The notes beneath the pieces were generated by a model that ran no database searches, was not told where the DNA came from, and worked only from the letters and a program-made list of their open reading frames with translations. From the NCBI GenBank assembly GCA_002392405.1, contig DGGY01000010.1, forward strand, positions 1 to 42,762: a stretch of 42,762 nucleotides of DNA, in the 5' to 3' direction. The first letter of the stretch is position 1. Every line of letters begins with the position of its first letter. A program made the translations under genes and the position numbers. This document shows, piece after piece, positions 1-7,824 of the stretch. Source of the DNA: Treponema sp. UBA3862 (lineage in GTDB: Bacteria; Spirochaetota; Spirochaetia; Treponematales; Treponemataceae).

Positions 1-1378
1 TCTTTACAAAATCCTTTGGACGTGTTACATGGCCCCAGCTCATATCGTTGATGTGAAGAAGTCCGTCAAATCCGCCGAGATCAATGAAAGCTCCAAAACT
101 TGTGAATGACTTTACAGTACCCTTAACGGTATCACCTACCTGAGTATTTGCAAAGAATTCATCACGAGCCTTATTCATTGCTTCTTCAAGGAATTTTCTG
201 CGGTTTACGACAACATTTGCTTTGTTATCTGAATATAATCTTTCAATATAGAATTTTGAAACAAGTCCGATGAGCTTTTTAGGTTCATCTACTTTTGTGC
301 TGTCTGACTGGCTGATTGGCAGGAATGCGTGGATATCACCGCCGAGGTTAACGTCAAAACCACCTTTTACTTCTTTTTCGATTTTTCCTTCTACAGGTGT
401 TTTTTCGTCAACAGCTTTACGAAGGTCTTTCCAGAGCTGTTTTGACTGAGCCTTAGTGTAAGAAACTTCCGGTCCATTGCGTCCGAAAAGTTTAACTAAC
501 TGTACGCTTAAAACATCACCTACTTTCGGGAGTTTTCCGGCAAATTCCTCAACTGGAATTTTTCCTTCTGATTTGGCTCCATCAATATTGATGAAAACAA
601 GTTCGTCTGTAACTTCGATTACAGTACCATCTACAAGCTGACCATCTTCAAGAGATTTAATATCCTTGAGAGATTCCTCAAATTGTGTTTTGAAAGAGTC
701 GTTTGATTCTTCCTTTTCCACTTCCATCTGTTCCATAGCAGTCCCTTTATTTTGAATTTTGTCTAATATTATCTCACAAACCTGTTCTATCGTCAAGGTT
801 GATGTATCAATATAGAAAGCATCCGGCGCACGGCGCAAAGCACCTTCAGCCTTATTTTTATCGATTTCATCACGCTTAATGATTGCCTGTTTTACTTCTT
901 CAAGCGTCATGTTTGAGACTCCCTGATCAAAGCGTCTCTGCGCCTGAACATCAATTGAAGCATCAAGATAAAACTTATATTCAGCCTGCGGGAATACAAC
1001 AGTCGTCATGTCGCGGCCTTCACAGATAATATCAAGAGACTTTGTTATTTCCTGCATTCTGTCATTTACAAGGTGACGGATTTCTACGATTGAAGAAACC
1101 TGTGCTACACGAGAGCTGATTTCATCATCATGAAGGTGATCTTCAACATCAGTACCGTTTAAAACAAGACGTGAATTCTTATATTCAAGTTTCTGCTGCT
1201 TACAGAATTCAACAACCTTCTGAGTATCGCTAAGGTCAAGCGCAGTACCGTTCAAAGCCATTGTAAGGGCACGGTAAAAACTTCCGCTGTTGAGATAAGT
1301 TATATGCAGCTTTTTTGCAATAATAGATGCAATAGTTGATTTTCCTGTTCCAGCAGGACCATCCATGGCAATAATCAT
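1..1378 (-). CDS. cmk-rpsA: Bifunctional cytidylate kinase / 30S ribosomal protein S1 fusion (3' end off window)
   Basis: Translating the minus strand from the ATG at 1378 gives one open frame to the window edge (459 codons seen). Residues 1-~210 are cytidylate kinase, which phosphorylates CMP/dCMP: P-loop GPAGTGKST at residues 7-15, the NSGSFYRA segment, and the CEGRDMTTVVFP and RRFDQG segments. A short linker follows, then from about residue 230 S1 RNA-binding repeats begin (DGTVIEVTDELVFINIDG; later VKGTVKSFTSFGAFIDLGGFDG). S1 holds mRNA on the 30S subunit. No stop separates the two parts. From memory, T. pallidum has an annotated Cmk/S1 fusion, so this is probably a treponemal trait. An in-frame ATG at 736 with its own ribosome binding site could also release free S1. 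It is last in the recA operon as far as visible, with AAGGAG just upstream of the start. Confidence 0.93.
   Translation of the reverse strand, partial: MIIAMDGPAGTGKSTIASIIAKKLHITYLNSGSFYRALTMALNGTALDLSDTQKVVEFCKQQKLEYKNSRLVLNGTDVEDHLHDDEISSRVAQVSSIVEIRHLVNDRMQEITKSLDIICEGRDMTTVVFPQAEYKFYLDASIDVQAQRRFDQGVSNMTLEEVKQAIIKRDEIDKNKAEGALRRAPDAFYIDTSTLTIEQVCEIILDKIQNKGTAMEQMEVEKEESNDSFKTQFEESLKDIKSLEDGQLVDGTVIEVTDELVFINIDGAKSEGKIPVEEFAGKLPKVGDVLSVQLVKLFGRNGPEVSYTKAQSKQLWKDLRKAVDEKTPVEGKIEKEVKGGFDVNLGGDIHAFLPISQSDSTKVDEPKKLIGLVSKFYIERLYSDNKANVVVNRRKFLEEAMNKARDEFFANTQVGDTVKGTVKSFTSFGAFIDLGGFDGLLHINDMSWGHVTRPKDFVK
734..748 (-). promoter_or_regulatory. Internal ribosome binding site and in-frame ATG for separate S1
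   Basis: Inside the cmk-rpsA frame the minus strand reads AAAGGGA (742-748), five bases, then ATG (734-736), in frame with S1 at residue 215. This sits exactly at the linker between kinase and S1. It could allow S1 to be made in excess over the kinase. The motif is visible; its use is inference. Confidence 0.45.
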
Positions 1379-1383
1379 ATGAT

Positions 1384-1410
1384 TCTCCTTATAAAACACC
1401 GCGTTAGCGG
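1384..1410 (-). promoter_or_regulatory. Leader hairpin and ribosome binding site of cmk-rpsA
   Basis: In the 46-base gap between rluB and cmk-rpsA the minus strand forms CCGC-TAAC-GCGG (1399-1410), then GTGTTTTATAAGGAG directly before the ATG. The segment 1393-1406 matches, with one difference in 14, the leader of the PP2C phosphatase gene at 15817-15830. It may be a translational element or a short remnant repeat. Confidence 0.35.
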
Positions 1411-1424
1411 GCATGCAGCCACTG

Positions 1425-2177
1425 TTATTTTTTACATAATTCCAGAAGCTTTTTTACTTCATAATCAGTCAATTCCCTTGATTCTCCTTCTTTTAGCGTA
1501 TCCAGGGTAATATTTCCGATTCTGACTCTCTGAAGACTCCTGACAGCTGCTCCTGCATCAACAAAAACCCTTCGAATTTCACGGTTTTTTCCTTCCACAA
1601 GAACAACTTTCATTTTATGTGTATTAATTATTTTTGTTTCTTTAGCCTTATAAAAAATGCCTTCAACCCTAACCCCACGACTGAACTTAACATCAAGCCC
1701 TTCAGGCAGAGGATAACTGGTTTCAACGAGATATTCTTTTTCAATTTCACTTGAAGGATGACTCAAGCGGGCTGCAAAATCTCCGTCATTCGTAAAAATT
1801 ATTGCCCCGCGGCTGAACATATCAAGACGGCCTACATTATAGAGGCGCTCTGAATATTTATCTTTTAAAAGTTCAACGGCTACTGGACGTCCCTTTTCAT
1901 CGGACTGTGAACAGACATAACCCGAAGGTTTATTTAAAAGCACATAGACTTTACGCTTTTCAGGAATTATTTTTTTTCCGTCTAAAGTAACCTCATCTTG
2001 TGAAGTTACTTTTGTACCAAGTTCTGTTACAGTTTTTCCGTTTACACAGACCCGTCCTTCAAGAATAATCTTTTCTGAAGCACGGCGGCTTGCAACTCCA
2101 CAATGAGACAGATAAACCTGGAGACGAAGCTCTGATTTACTATCGGGCAAGTTCAAACCTCTCGGATTCCTTTTCAT
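1425..2177 (-). CDS. rluB: 23S rRNA/16S rRNA pseudouridine synthase, RsuA/RluB family
   Basis: Isomerises a uridine to pseudouridine in ribosomal RNA. An N-terminal S4 RNA-binding domain is seen (residues ~17-65: LQVYLSHCGVASRRASEK, then GRVCVNGK). The catalytic domain has VGRLDMFSRGAIIFTNDGD, whose GRLD aspartate is the family nucleophile, and GKNREIRRVF near the C terminus. At ~250 residues it is normal for RluB/RsuA. I chose the ATG at 2177; the codon before it is TTG, so a 2180 start is possible. It overlaps the end of scpB by 38 bases, so translation is probably coupled. The scpA-scpB-rluB order is common in many bacteria and supports RluB over RsuA, but the exact rRNA target is not decided by sequence. 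Confidence 0.88.
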   Translation of the reverse strand: MKRNPRGLNLPDSKSELRLQVYLSHCGVASRRASEKIILEGRVCVNGKTVTELGTKVTSQDEVTLDGKKIIPEKRKVYVLLNKPSGYVCSQSDEKGRPVAVELLKDKYSERLYNVGRLDMFSRGAIIFTNDGDFAARLSHPSSEIEKEYLVETSYPLPEGLDVKFSRGVRVEGIFYKAKETKIINTHKMKVVLVEGKNREIRRVFVDAGAAVRSLQRVRIGNITLDTLKEGESRELTDYEVKKLLELCKK

Positions 2178-2685
2178 CAAGCTGAGGTAAATCTGCTATT
2201 GAATTAAGACCAAAAAATTTAAGGAATTCTTTTGTTGTGCCAAACTGACATGGACGTCCGGGTGCATCTTTTCTTCCTGTTTCTTTTACAAGCTGCCTTT
2301 CCTGAAGAAGACGGATCATATTATCAGGCGGAACGCCACGGATTGCTTCAATTTCGGCCCGGGTAATCGGCTGCTTATATGCGATTATTGAAAGAACTTC
2401 CATGGCAGAACGGCTCAAACGTCCCATATTTTTATTTCCATAACGTTCTTTGAGGACTTCCCAGTATTCTTTTTTAGGAGTTAAAGTCCATCCTCCGGTT
2501 ATAACCGAAAGCTCCATTCCGGAATTATCCTGACTGTACTTTTCTTTTAATCCTTCAATACACTGACTTACAACATCTTCTGAAAGTTCAGTAATTTTTA
2601 CAATTGATTCTACAGTCAGAGGCTCACTGTCCAGGAATAAAACAGCTTCTACAAGCCCCATTTCTTTTTCAAGATTCACATTCAT
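2140..2685 (-). CDS. scpB: Segregation and condensation protein B
   Basis: ScpB is the winged-helix partner of ScpA in the SMC condensin that compacts and segregates the chromosome. The 181-residue length is typical. Visible family features are the N-terminal LVEAVLFLDSEPLTVESI segment, the helical SRSAMEVLSIIAYKQPITRAEIE signature and the following RGVPPDNMIRLLQERQLVKE wing, ending in the GRPCQFGTTKEFL segment. It lies 51 bases after scpA and overlaps rluB. The smc gene itself is not in this window. Confidence 0.93.
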   Translation of the reverse strand: MNVNLEKEMGLVEAVLFLDSEPLTVESIVKITELSEDVVSQCIEGLKEKYSQDNSGMELSVITGGWTLTPKKEYWEVLKERYGNKNMGRLSRSAMEVLSIIAYKQPITRAEIEAIRGVPPDNMIRLLQERQLVKETGRKDAPGRPCQFGTTKEFLKFFGLNSIADLPQLDEKESERFELAR

Positions 2686-2736
2686 ATTTTACATTATGCC
2701 TTATTTTTAAATTATTTTTAACTGCTTTTATAAAGA

Positions 2737-3525
2737 TTATGCAGCATTATTTCTACAAATTTTAATGTCACCGAACATCCTGTTCTGTAAAATTACCGCA
2801 ATCTTGTCTTTTACAGCTTCCAGCAGAGCCATGAATGCACAGATTACATCAAGTACATTGCCTTTGCGTACAATTAAATCTGTAAACATACACTCATTCT
2901 TCTTTTCTAGAAGTTCATTCATAAGGGTTATTTTTTCGTTTACAGAAATCTCTTCATACATATCGATTATTTTCGCATCAGAATACTGTGAAATTAAATT
3001 CTGAAAGATTTTCTGCATCTGCTGCAAAAGATCCCAGGTATCAACCTGCTCCCACATTCCTTCATCATCAAAGGGAAGAACCCTCTGAATCTTTTTGCGC
3101 TCAAAATTCCATTCACTTTCATCCTCTTTTTCTTCCATAAGATTAGAAAGTTTCTTGAATTTCTGATATTCAATAAGTTTTTCTACAAGTTCTTCACGAG
3201 GATCATCAAAATCAAGATCGTCGTCAACTTCCACTTCAACAGGAAGCATCATTCTGCTCTTTATGTAAACAAGACGTGCTGCCATATTATAAAACTCAGA
3301 CAAATCACCAAGTTCAACCTGAGAAGCGTAATCAAGGTATTCAAGGAACTGTTCAGTTATCTGAGCAATCGGAATATCATAAATATTAATTTTATTGTCA
3401 CGGATTAAAGCCCATAAAAGATCAAGAGGACCTTCAAATTCACCGGCAGTATATTTATGAACTGTCTTGTTTTTTTCTCCGTCGTTTTCTACGTCAGTAA
3501 TCTGTAATTCGCCCTGCTGTTCCAT
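2737..3525 (-). CDS. scpA: Segregation and condensation protein A
   Basis: ScpA is the kleisin that bridges the SMC heads. The N-terminal signature is clear: FEGPLDLLWALIRDNKINIYDIPIAQITEQFLEYL at residues ~29-64, followed by an acidic linker (EVEVDDDLDFDDPREEL) and a C-terminal winged-helix region. At 262 residues it has normal length. The start ATG at 3525 has GAGGAT upstream, overlapping the folK stop codon, which lies three bases before. The first ~25 residues are a polar, acidic extension. Co-transcription with scpB fits obligate complex assembly. Confidence 0.93.
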   Translation of the reverse strand: MEQQGELQITDVENDGEKNKTVHKYTAGEFEGPLDLLWALIRDNKINIYDIPIAQITEQFLEYLDYASQVELGDLSEFYNMAARLVYIKSRMMLPVEVEVDDDLDFDDPREELVEKLIEYQKFKKLSNLMEEKEDESEWNFERKKIQRVLPFDDEGMWEQVDTWDLLQQMQKIFQNLISQYSDAKIIDMYEEISVNEKITLMNELLEKKNECMFTDLIVRKGNVLDVICAFMALLEAVKDKIAVILQNRMFGDIKICRNNAA

Positions 3526-3528
3526 CTT

Positions 3529-4062
3529 TTAATCCTCTTTAAGTTTTAGAAAATCCTGAGCGGAAATAATTTTTTCCACTCCCCGCGAATCTGACTGCGA
3601 TGCAAGCTTCTCATAATCCGCCTTATTTATAAAATCGGCAGAATCATTTAATAACTCAAGTAAAGGAATCAAAACAAAAGCGCGCTCTGCAATACGAGGA
3701 TGCGGTATTTCAAGATCAGAAGTTTTTACCGTCTGATTTCCGAAAAACTCAATGTCAATATCAATGGAACGGGGACCGTTCCTTATTTCTTTGGAACGGT
3801 CCCTGCCCAGAGAGGATTCTATTAAATGGATTTGTTCAAGAAGTTTGTGAGGCGTTACAGCTTCACAAACACTGACGCGTACAGCCATGTTGTAGAAATC
3901 TTCCTGATTTAATACATACATAGGTTTTGTACGGTAAACGGAAGAAACGGTGATTCCAGGGTAAAGCTTTTCTATCTCCATGCAGGCCATCGAGAGAAGA
4001 GTTAAACTGTTTTTTCCCATCCATGATCTGTTGGACCCCACCCCCAGAATCACATCAGTCAT
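3529..4062 (-). CDS. folK: 2-amino-4-hydroxy-6-hydroxymethyldihydropteridine pyrophosphokinase
   Basis: HPPK transfers pyrophosphate from ATP to the pterin in folate synthesis. Family features are the N-terminal LGVGSN, the YNMAVRV segment, the metal-binding GPRSIDIDIEFFG (usual form GPRxLDLDI) and PHPRIAERAFVLIPLLEL. The 177-residue length is normal. It starts two bases after the recA stop and ends three bases before scpA, so it is fully embedded in the operon. No folP or folB is next to it. Confidence 0.92.
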   Translation of the reverse strand: MTDVILGVGSNRSWMGKNSLTLLSMACMEIEKLYPGITVSSVYRTKPMYVLNQEDFYNMAVRVSVCEAVTPHKLLEQIHLIESSLGRDRSKEIRNGPRSIDIDIEFFGNQTVKTSDLEIPHPRIAERAFVLIPLLELLNDSADFINKADYEKLASQSDSRGVEKIISAQDFLKLKED

Positions 4063-4064
4063 AC

Positions 4065-5243
4065 TTAAAAAAGAGCATCCTTAGCAGAAGGTGTAACTTC
4101 TACTGAATCATCGGGTGCAGGTGTTTCAGATTTTTTCTGAACCTTTGCACTCTCAGCGCCTGTTTTTAACTGGTCAGGATATACGGGTTTCCCGTCTTTA
4201 GTTTTTAACACCTGTCCCGGAAAAACTTCCGCGCGAATCTGAGATTCAATCTGTTTTGCAATTTCAGGGTTATTCTCAAGGAAAGCAACAGCATTTTCTT
4301 TTCCCTGACCGACTTTTTCTTCTCCACGGGTATACCATGCACCACGTTTATCAATAATCCCATGTTTTACAGCCGAATCAAGAAGCGATGCCGTAGCAGA
4401 AATTCCTTTCCCGAAATAAATATCAAGTTCAACCTTACGGAACGGAGGCGCAACCTTGTTCTTTACAACCTTCACCCTTACACGGTTTCCAACTGCATCT
4501 TCATCACCTTTACCGTCAATTGATTCAATGCGCCGGATTTCAAGACGTACAGAAGAATAAAACTTCAGTGCATTTCCACCTGTTGTAGTTTCAGGATTTC
4601 CGAACATAACACCAATCTTCATACGGATCTGGTTAATGAAAACAATCATACACTTACTCTGATTTACAATAGCAGTAAGTTTACGAAGTGCCTGACTCAT
4701 AAGACGTGCCTGAAGACCAACATTAGCATCTCCCATATCACCTTCAATTTCTTTCTGAGGTGTCAATGCTGCAACAGAGTCTACGACAATAATATCCACC
4801 GCCCCGGAACGAACAAGACTTTCAGTTATCTGCAGAGCCTGTTCACCAGATTCAGGCTGAGACACCCAGAGTTCATCAATATTTACTCCAAGATTCTTAG
4901 CATAAACCGGATCGAGGGCATGTTCTGCGTCTACAAAAGCCGCAATACCGCCGAGTTTCTGAGCCTCAGCAATCGCATGCAAAGCAAGAGTTGTTTTACC
5001 AGAACTTTCAGGGCCATACATCTCAACGATTCTCCCGCGCGGGTAACCGCCTACTCCGAGAGCTTCATCAAGCAAAATAGAACCTGAAGGTATTACATCA
5101 ATTCCCTGTGCATCGGGCTGAGATCCAAGCTTCATGATAGCGCCGGCACCAAACTGTTTTTCAATCTGGATGCGGGCAGCTTCAAGAGCCTTAAGTTTTT
5201 CCGACATTTCTGCCGGCTGAGTTGTTTCTGCCATTTTAGCCAC
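4065..5243 (-). CDS. recA: Recombinase RecA
   Basis: RecA forms filaments on single-stranded DNA for strand exchange and repair. Walker A GPESSGKT is at residues 77-84, Walker B is VDIIVVDS, loop L1 includes [18 protein letters not shown], and loop L2 includes [17 protein letters not shown]. The C terminus is a longer, Lys/Pro/Asp-rich tail ([16 protein letters not shown]). I chose the GTG start at 5243 because GGGAGGA lies six bases before it; the ATG at 5234 would be too far from that site. First gene of the operon, behind the promoter at 5258-5287. No obvious LexA-type operator was seen. Confidence 0.98.
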   Translation of the reverse strand: MAKMAETTQPAEMSEKLKALEAARIQIEKQFGAGAIMKLGSQPDAQGIDVIPSGSILLDEALGVGGYPRGRIVEMYGPESSGKTTLALHAIAEAQKLGGIAAFVDAEHALDPVYAKNLGVNIDELWVSQPESGEQALQITESLVRSGAVDIIVVDSVAALTPQKEIEGDMGDANVGLQARLMSQALRKLTAIVNQSKCMIVFINQIRMKIGVMFGNPETTTGGNALKFYSSVRLEIRRIESIDGKGDEDAVGNRVRVKVVKNKVAPPFRKVELDIYFGKGISATASLLDSAVKHGIIDKRGAWYTRGEEKVGQGKENAVAFLENNPEIAKQIESQIRAEVFPGQVLKTKDGKPVYPDQLKTGAESAKVQKKSETPAPDDSVEVTPSAKDALF

Positions 5244-5257
5244 CTTAATCCTCCCAC

Positions 5258-5287
5258 TATATATATGGCGGTGAAATTCAATTTCAA
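5258..5287 (-). promoter_or_regulatory. Sigma70-type promoter of the recA operon
   Basis: On the minus strand a -35 TTGAAA (5282-5287) is followed by 16 bases and -10 TATATA (5260-5265; an alternative TATATA at 5258-5263 gives an 18-base spacer). The leader would be about 15 bases and contains GGGAGGA. An all-A/T palindrome lies just upstream and could act as an UP-like element. Confidence 0.65.
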
Positions 5288-5295
5288 CACATTTT

Positions 5296-5323
5296 TATTA
5301 AAAAAAATTAATTTTTTTTAATA
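5296..5323. repeat. Perfect 28-bp A/T-only palindrome
   Basis: The sequence TATT-A8-TTAA-T8-AATA equals its own reverse complement over 28 bases. It lies between the stop of the membrane TPR gene (5328) and the recA -35 box (5287). It may terminate upstream transcription weakly, bend DNA, or act as an UP element. It contains no G or C. Confidence 0.8.
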
Positions 5324-5327
5324 TTTA

Positions 5328-6449
5328 TTATTTTTCTTCGTTTTTTCTCAACGGCTGATAGACCGATCTTCCGAAAAGAGAAAGCTTCCCGTTTTCAACT
5401 CCGATTTTTGCAAGAATTCTTACGGCCCTGTCACCTTCAATTTCAGGAACAGGCGGAGGTGAAAAATAAACCGGAACTATTCCGTCAACTCTCTCAAGGT
5501 TTTCGTAGCCGATTAAAAGGTCACAGCGGTATGTATCTTCAAGTGTCTGTGCATTTGAAATTCTGCCTGACCATGCAGTCCAGCAGCCGATGTATAAAAC
5601 CGGATCCCCTGCAACATCCGCATAAGAAAAGTTTTCTTCACCGCGGTTAACAAAAGTATCAAAAGTCGGTTCTTCAAAATAAGAAAGAAGAAGATTAGCC
5701 TTAGCCTTTACGGATGAAGAAGCATTTGAATTTAAAAGACGGTTTATCTCAACCCTGGCTGAATTATCCCTGTAATCCTGAAAATAAAGCTTAGCCTGAT
5801 TATAAGTTTCTTCAATCTGAGAATCTGTAAGGATATAACGGTACACTCCGCCGGAAAGATCTTTTTCCTGAAGATTATTTTTTTCTTCTGCGCTAAGGGC
5901 AAGTTCAGTCAAATCTGCACGGCGCCCTGACGAACCGTCCGGACTTTTATTTACGCAGTAAAGAATAAGACAGGCTGCGGCAATACCTGCAATTGCAGAA
6001 ATAATTATTCTTCCCGCTTCACCTAAATCCTTACCAATCGGCGGATAAAACTTTTCTATCTTTCCAGAATCTACCCATTTTACGATTGTCTCATAATCAC
6101 AATTATGACGGATAAAACTTAAAGCGGCCTGTGCCCGCGCATTTTCAGGATCTATATCAAGGACATCAAGATAATACTGTATGGCAATATCTGTATCTCC
6201 CCTTCTTAAATAAAGGGCTGCCTGTCCGAGAAGAAGATTTTTATCCCTTATTTTAATATGACGCGCCTGCTGAAAATATCTGTTTGAATTTCCAGTGTCA
6301 CCTGCATAAAGACAGGCGATTCCTAAAGTCAGGTAATAATCAAAACTTTCCCTGTAAATTTCATGAACATTTTCAAGGGCAATAATTGCCTTTCCAAACT
6401 TCCGCCGTCTTATAAGAGAACGCGCAACATCAATCACCGGTCTGCTCAT
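5328..6449 (-). CDS. Membrane-anchored TPR protein of unknown function
   Basis: I do not recognise a named family. Residues ~1-110 form tetratricopeptide-like helices (FDYYLTLGIACLYAGDTGNSNRYFQQARHI; LLLGQAALYLRRGDTDIAIQYYLDVLDIDPENARAQAAL). One membrane segment follows (residues ~147-165, IIISAIAGIAAACLILYCV). The C-terminal ~200 residues hold more helical repeats, then a beta-rich end with PVYFSPPPVPEIEGDRAVRILAKI. There is no signal peptide, so the N-terminal TPRs are probably cytoplasmic and the C-terminal part periplasmic. Its start follows the stop of the upstream gene by one base, implying coupled translation with the two exported proteins before it. A scaffold role in the envelope is plausible but inferred. 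Confidence 0.7.
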   Translation of the reverse strand: MSRPVIDVARSLIRRRKFGKAIIALENVHEIYRESFDYYLTLGIACLYAGDTGNSNRYFQQARHIKIRDKNLLLGQAALYLRRGDTDIAIQYYLDVLDIDPENARAQAALSFIRHNCDYETIVKWVDSGKIEKFYPPIGKDLGEAGRIIISAIAGIAAACLILYCVNKSPDGSSGRRADLTELALSAEEKNNLQEKDLSGGVYRYILTDSQIEETYNQAKLYFQDYRDNSARVEINRLLNSNASSSVKAKANLLLSYFEEPTFDTFVNRGEENFSYADVAGDPVLYIGCWTAWSGRISNAQTLEDTYRCDLLIGYENLERVDGIVPVYFSPPPVPEIEGDRAVRILAKIGVENGKLSLFGRSVYQPLRKNEEK

Positions 6450-6450
6450 T

Positions 6451-7824
6451 TTAATTCTGCTGCCTTACGATTTTTAAAATTGCATCAAGTTCTGCGCTCA
6501 GCTGTCTTACTTCCTGTCTGTCAACAGTTTCAGGATTACTCTGCAGAGAATTAATTCTGTTGATAAGCTGCTGTATATATTCAGGATCAAGCTGCTGCTG
6601 TGTTACAGGCGGAAGAATAAACTCAACGTCTGTTTTTCTTACCTCAACATCAGTTTTTACAGGAGGTTTTACCTGTTTTTCCGGCTCAGCAGGTTTTTCT
6701 TCTGCCGGCTTTTCTTCTGTTTCAGGAGTTTCTTCCTTTTTGAGGGAATCTACATAATCAAGAGCGGCTGGTTTATCTCCGTCAAGGCCTGCCCCGATAT
6801 AATAAGTCCATGACGCGGTTTCTGAGCTCTCAAGTGAGACCTCAGGCCAGTTAACGCCAAGAGCAGAATTATTATATGCAGAAATTGTATGAAAACTTCT
6901 GTCCTGAACACAGTCAAATACCCACGGATCTTTTCCGAGATTAGTGATATTTGAAAGAACGGCTCTGGAAGGCTTTTGTGTATCAGGCACATCAAAAACA
7001 ATCTGAACCGAAGTCTTTAAGTTAGAAGAAACAAATGCCCTGTCCTTTGAAAAATCTTCGTACATTTTTTCTGAATCAATTTTAGCACCGGCGGCTGTCG
7101 TAAAATGATAGTCAGTTCCTTCACCTAAAATAGTATCAAATACCTTTTTTACTGCAAGCGAAGTCTTTTTTGAGCCTGTATTAGTAAGATGAACCGTAAC
7201 TTTTAAAATATCAGGTGAAGCATCCGGTTTAGAAGGAATAAACTCATAATCTTCTACTACCTGAACAGTCTTTTCCACATAATATGCAAGCTGAATACCA
7301 TTATTCGTTCTTCTGACTTCTTTTTTAACACCTGCATCTTTATTCAGACGGTAAACTCCGCCAGGAGTTTTTACAAAAAGAGAAGATGATGTTGAATCTT
7401 CATATTTTGAAAATAATGAAATTTCATGTTTTTTCTCATCAATACCGTAAAGGCAGACAGTTCCGTTTGAAGCCTTAAAAACAGCCTTCATATTTGCACC
7501 TGAAATCGTATATTTTTTTTCAGGAACATATATTACGGCAAGATATTTATCAGTCCTTTCACGGGCCTTTTCCTTGGCAAGACGTGCTGCTTCTTTTGCC
7601 TTAGCTTTTTCTTCCTGCTTTTTCTTTTTAAGTTCAGCCTTTTCAGCTTCAGTTAAAAGCTTAGGCTCTTCTTCGTCAGAATCTGCAGATTTTTCTGTTT
7701 TCTGACCGTCACTGTCTGAAAAAGCTTCATCTGCTTCCTGTGCGAAAAAAGTACTTCCTGAAACAAAAATAAAGGCACCAAGAAAAAGTGCTGTAATATT
7801 TTTTATAGTTTTAATTTTTATCAT
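6451..7824 (-). CDS. Exported protein with Lys/Glu-rich N-terminal coiled coil, unknown function
   Basis: A signal peptide is seen (MIKIKTIKNITALFLGAFIFVSGSTFFA). Next comes a highly charged segment (~25-80, with KKKKQEEKAKAKEAARLAKEK), then a beta-rich domain (~90-340), a Pro/Glu/Lys linker (EETPETEEKPAEEKPAEPEK) and a C-terminal helical segment (INRINSLQSNPETVDRQEV). I chose the ATG at 7824 because AGGAG lies seven bases before it and the signal peptide then starts at residue 1; a start at 7851 adds only residues read from the overlapping upstream gene. It overlaps the previous gene by 14 bases. Probably periplasmic. Function unknown. Confidence 0.75.
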   Translation of the reverse strand: MIKIKTIKNITALFLGAFIFVSGSTFFAQEADEAFSDSDGQKTEKSADSDEEEPKLLTEAEKAELKKKKQEEKAKAKEAARLAKEKARERTDKYLAVIYVPEKKYTISGANMKAVFKASNGTVCLYGIDEKKHEISLFSKYEDSTSSSLFVKTPGGVYRLNKDAGVKKEVRRTNNGIQLAYYVEKTVQVVEDYEFIPSKPDASPDILKVTVHLTNTGSKKTSLAVKKVFDTILGEGTDYHFTTAAGAKIDSEKMYEDFSKDRAFVSSNLKTSVQIVFDVPDTQKPSRAVLSNITNLGKDPWVFDCVQDRSFHTISAYNNSALGVNWPEVSLESSETASWTYYIGAGLDGDKPAALDYVDSLKKEETPETEEKPAEEKPAEPEKQVKPPVKTDVEVRKTDVEFILPPVTQQQLDPEYIQQLINRINSLQSNPETVDRQEVRQLSAELDAILKIVRQQN

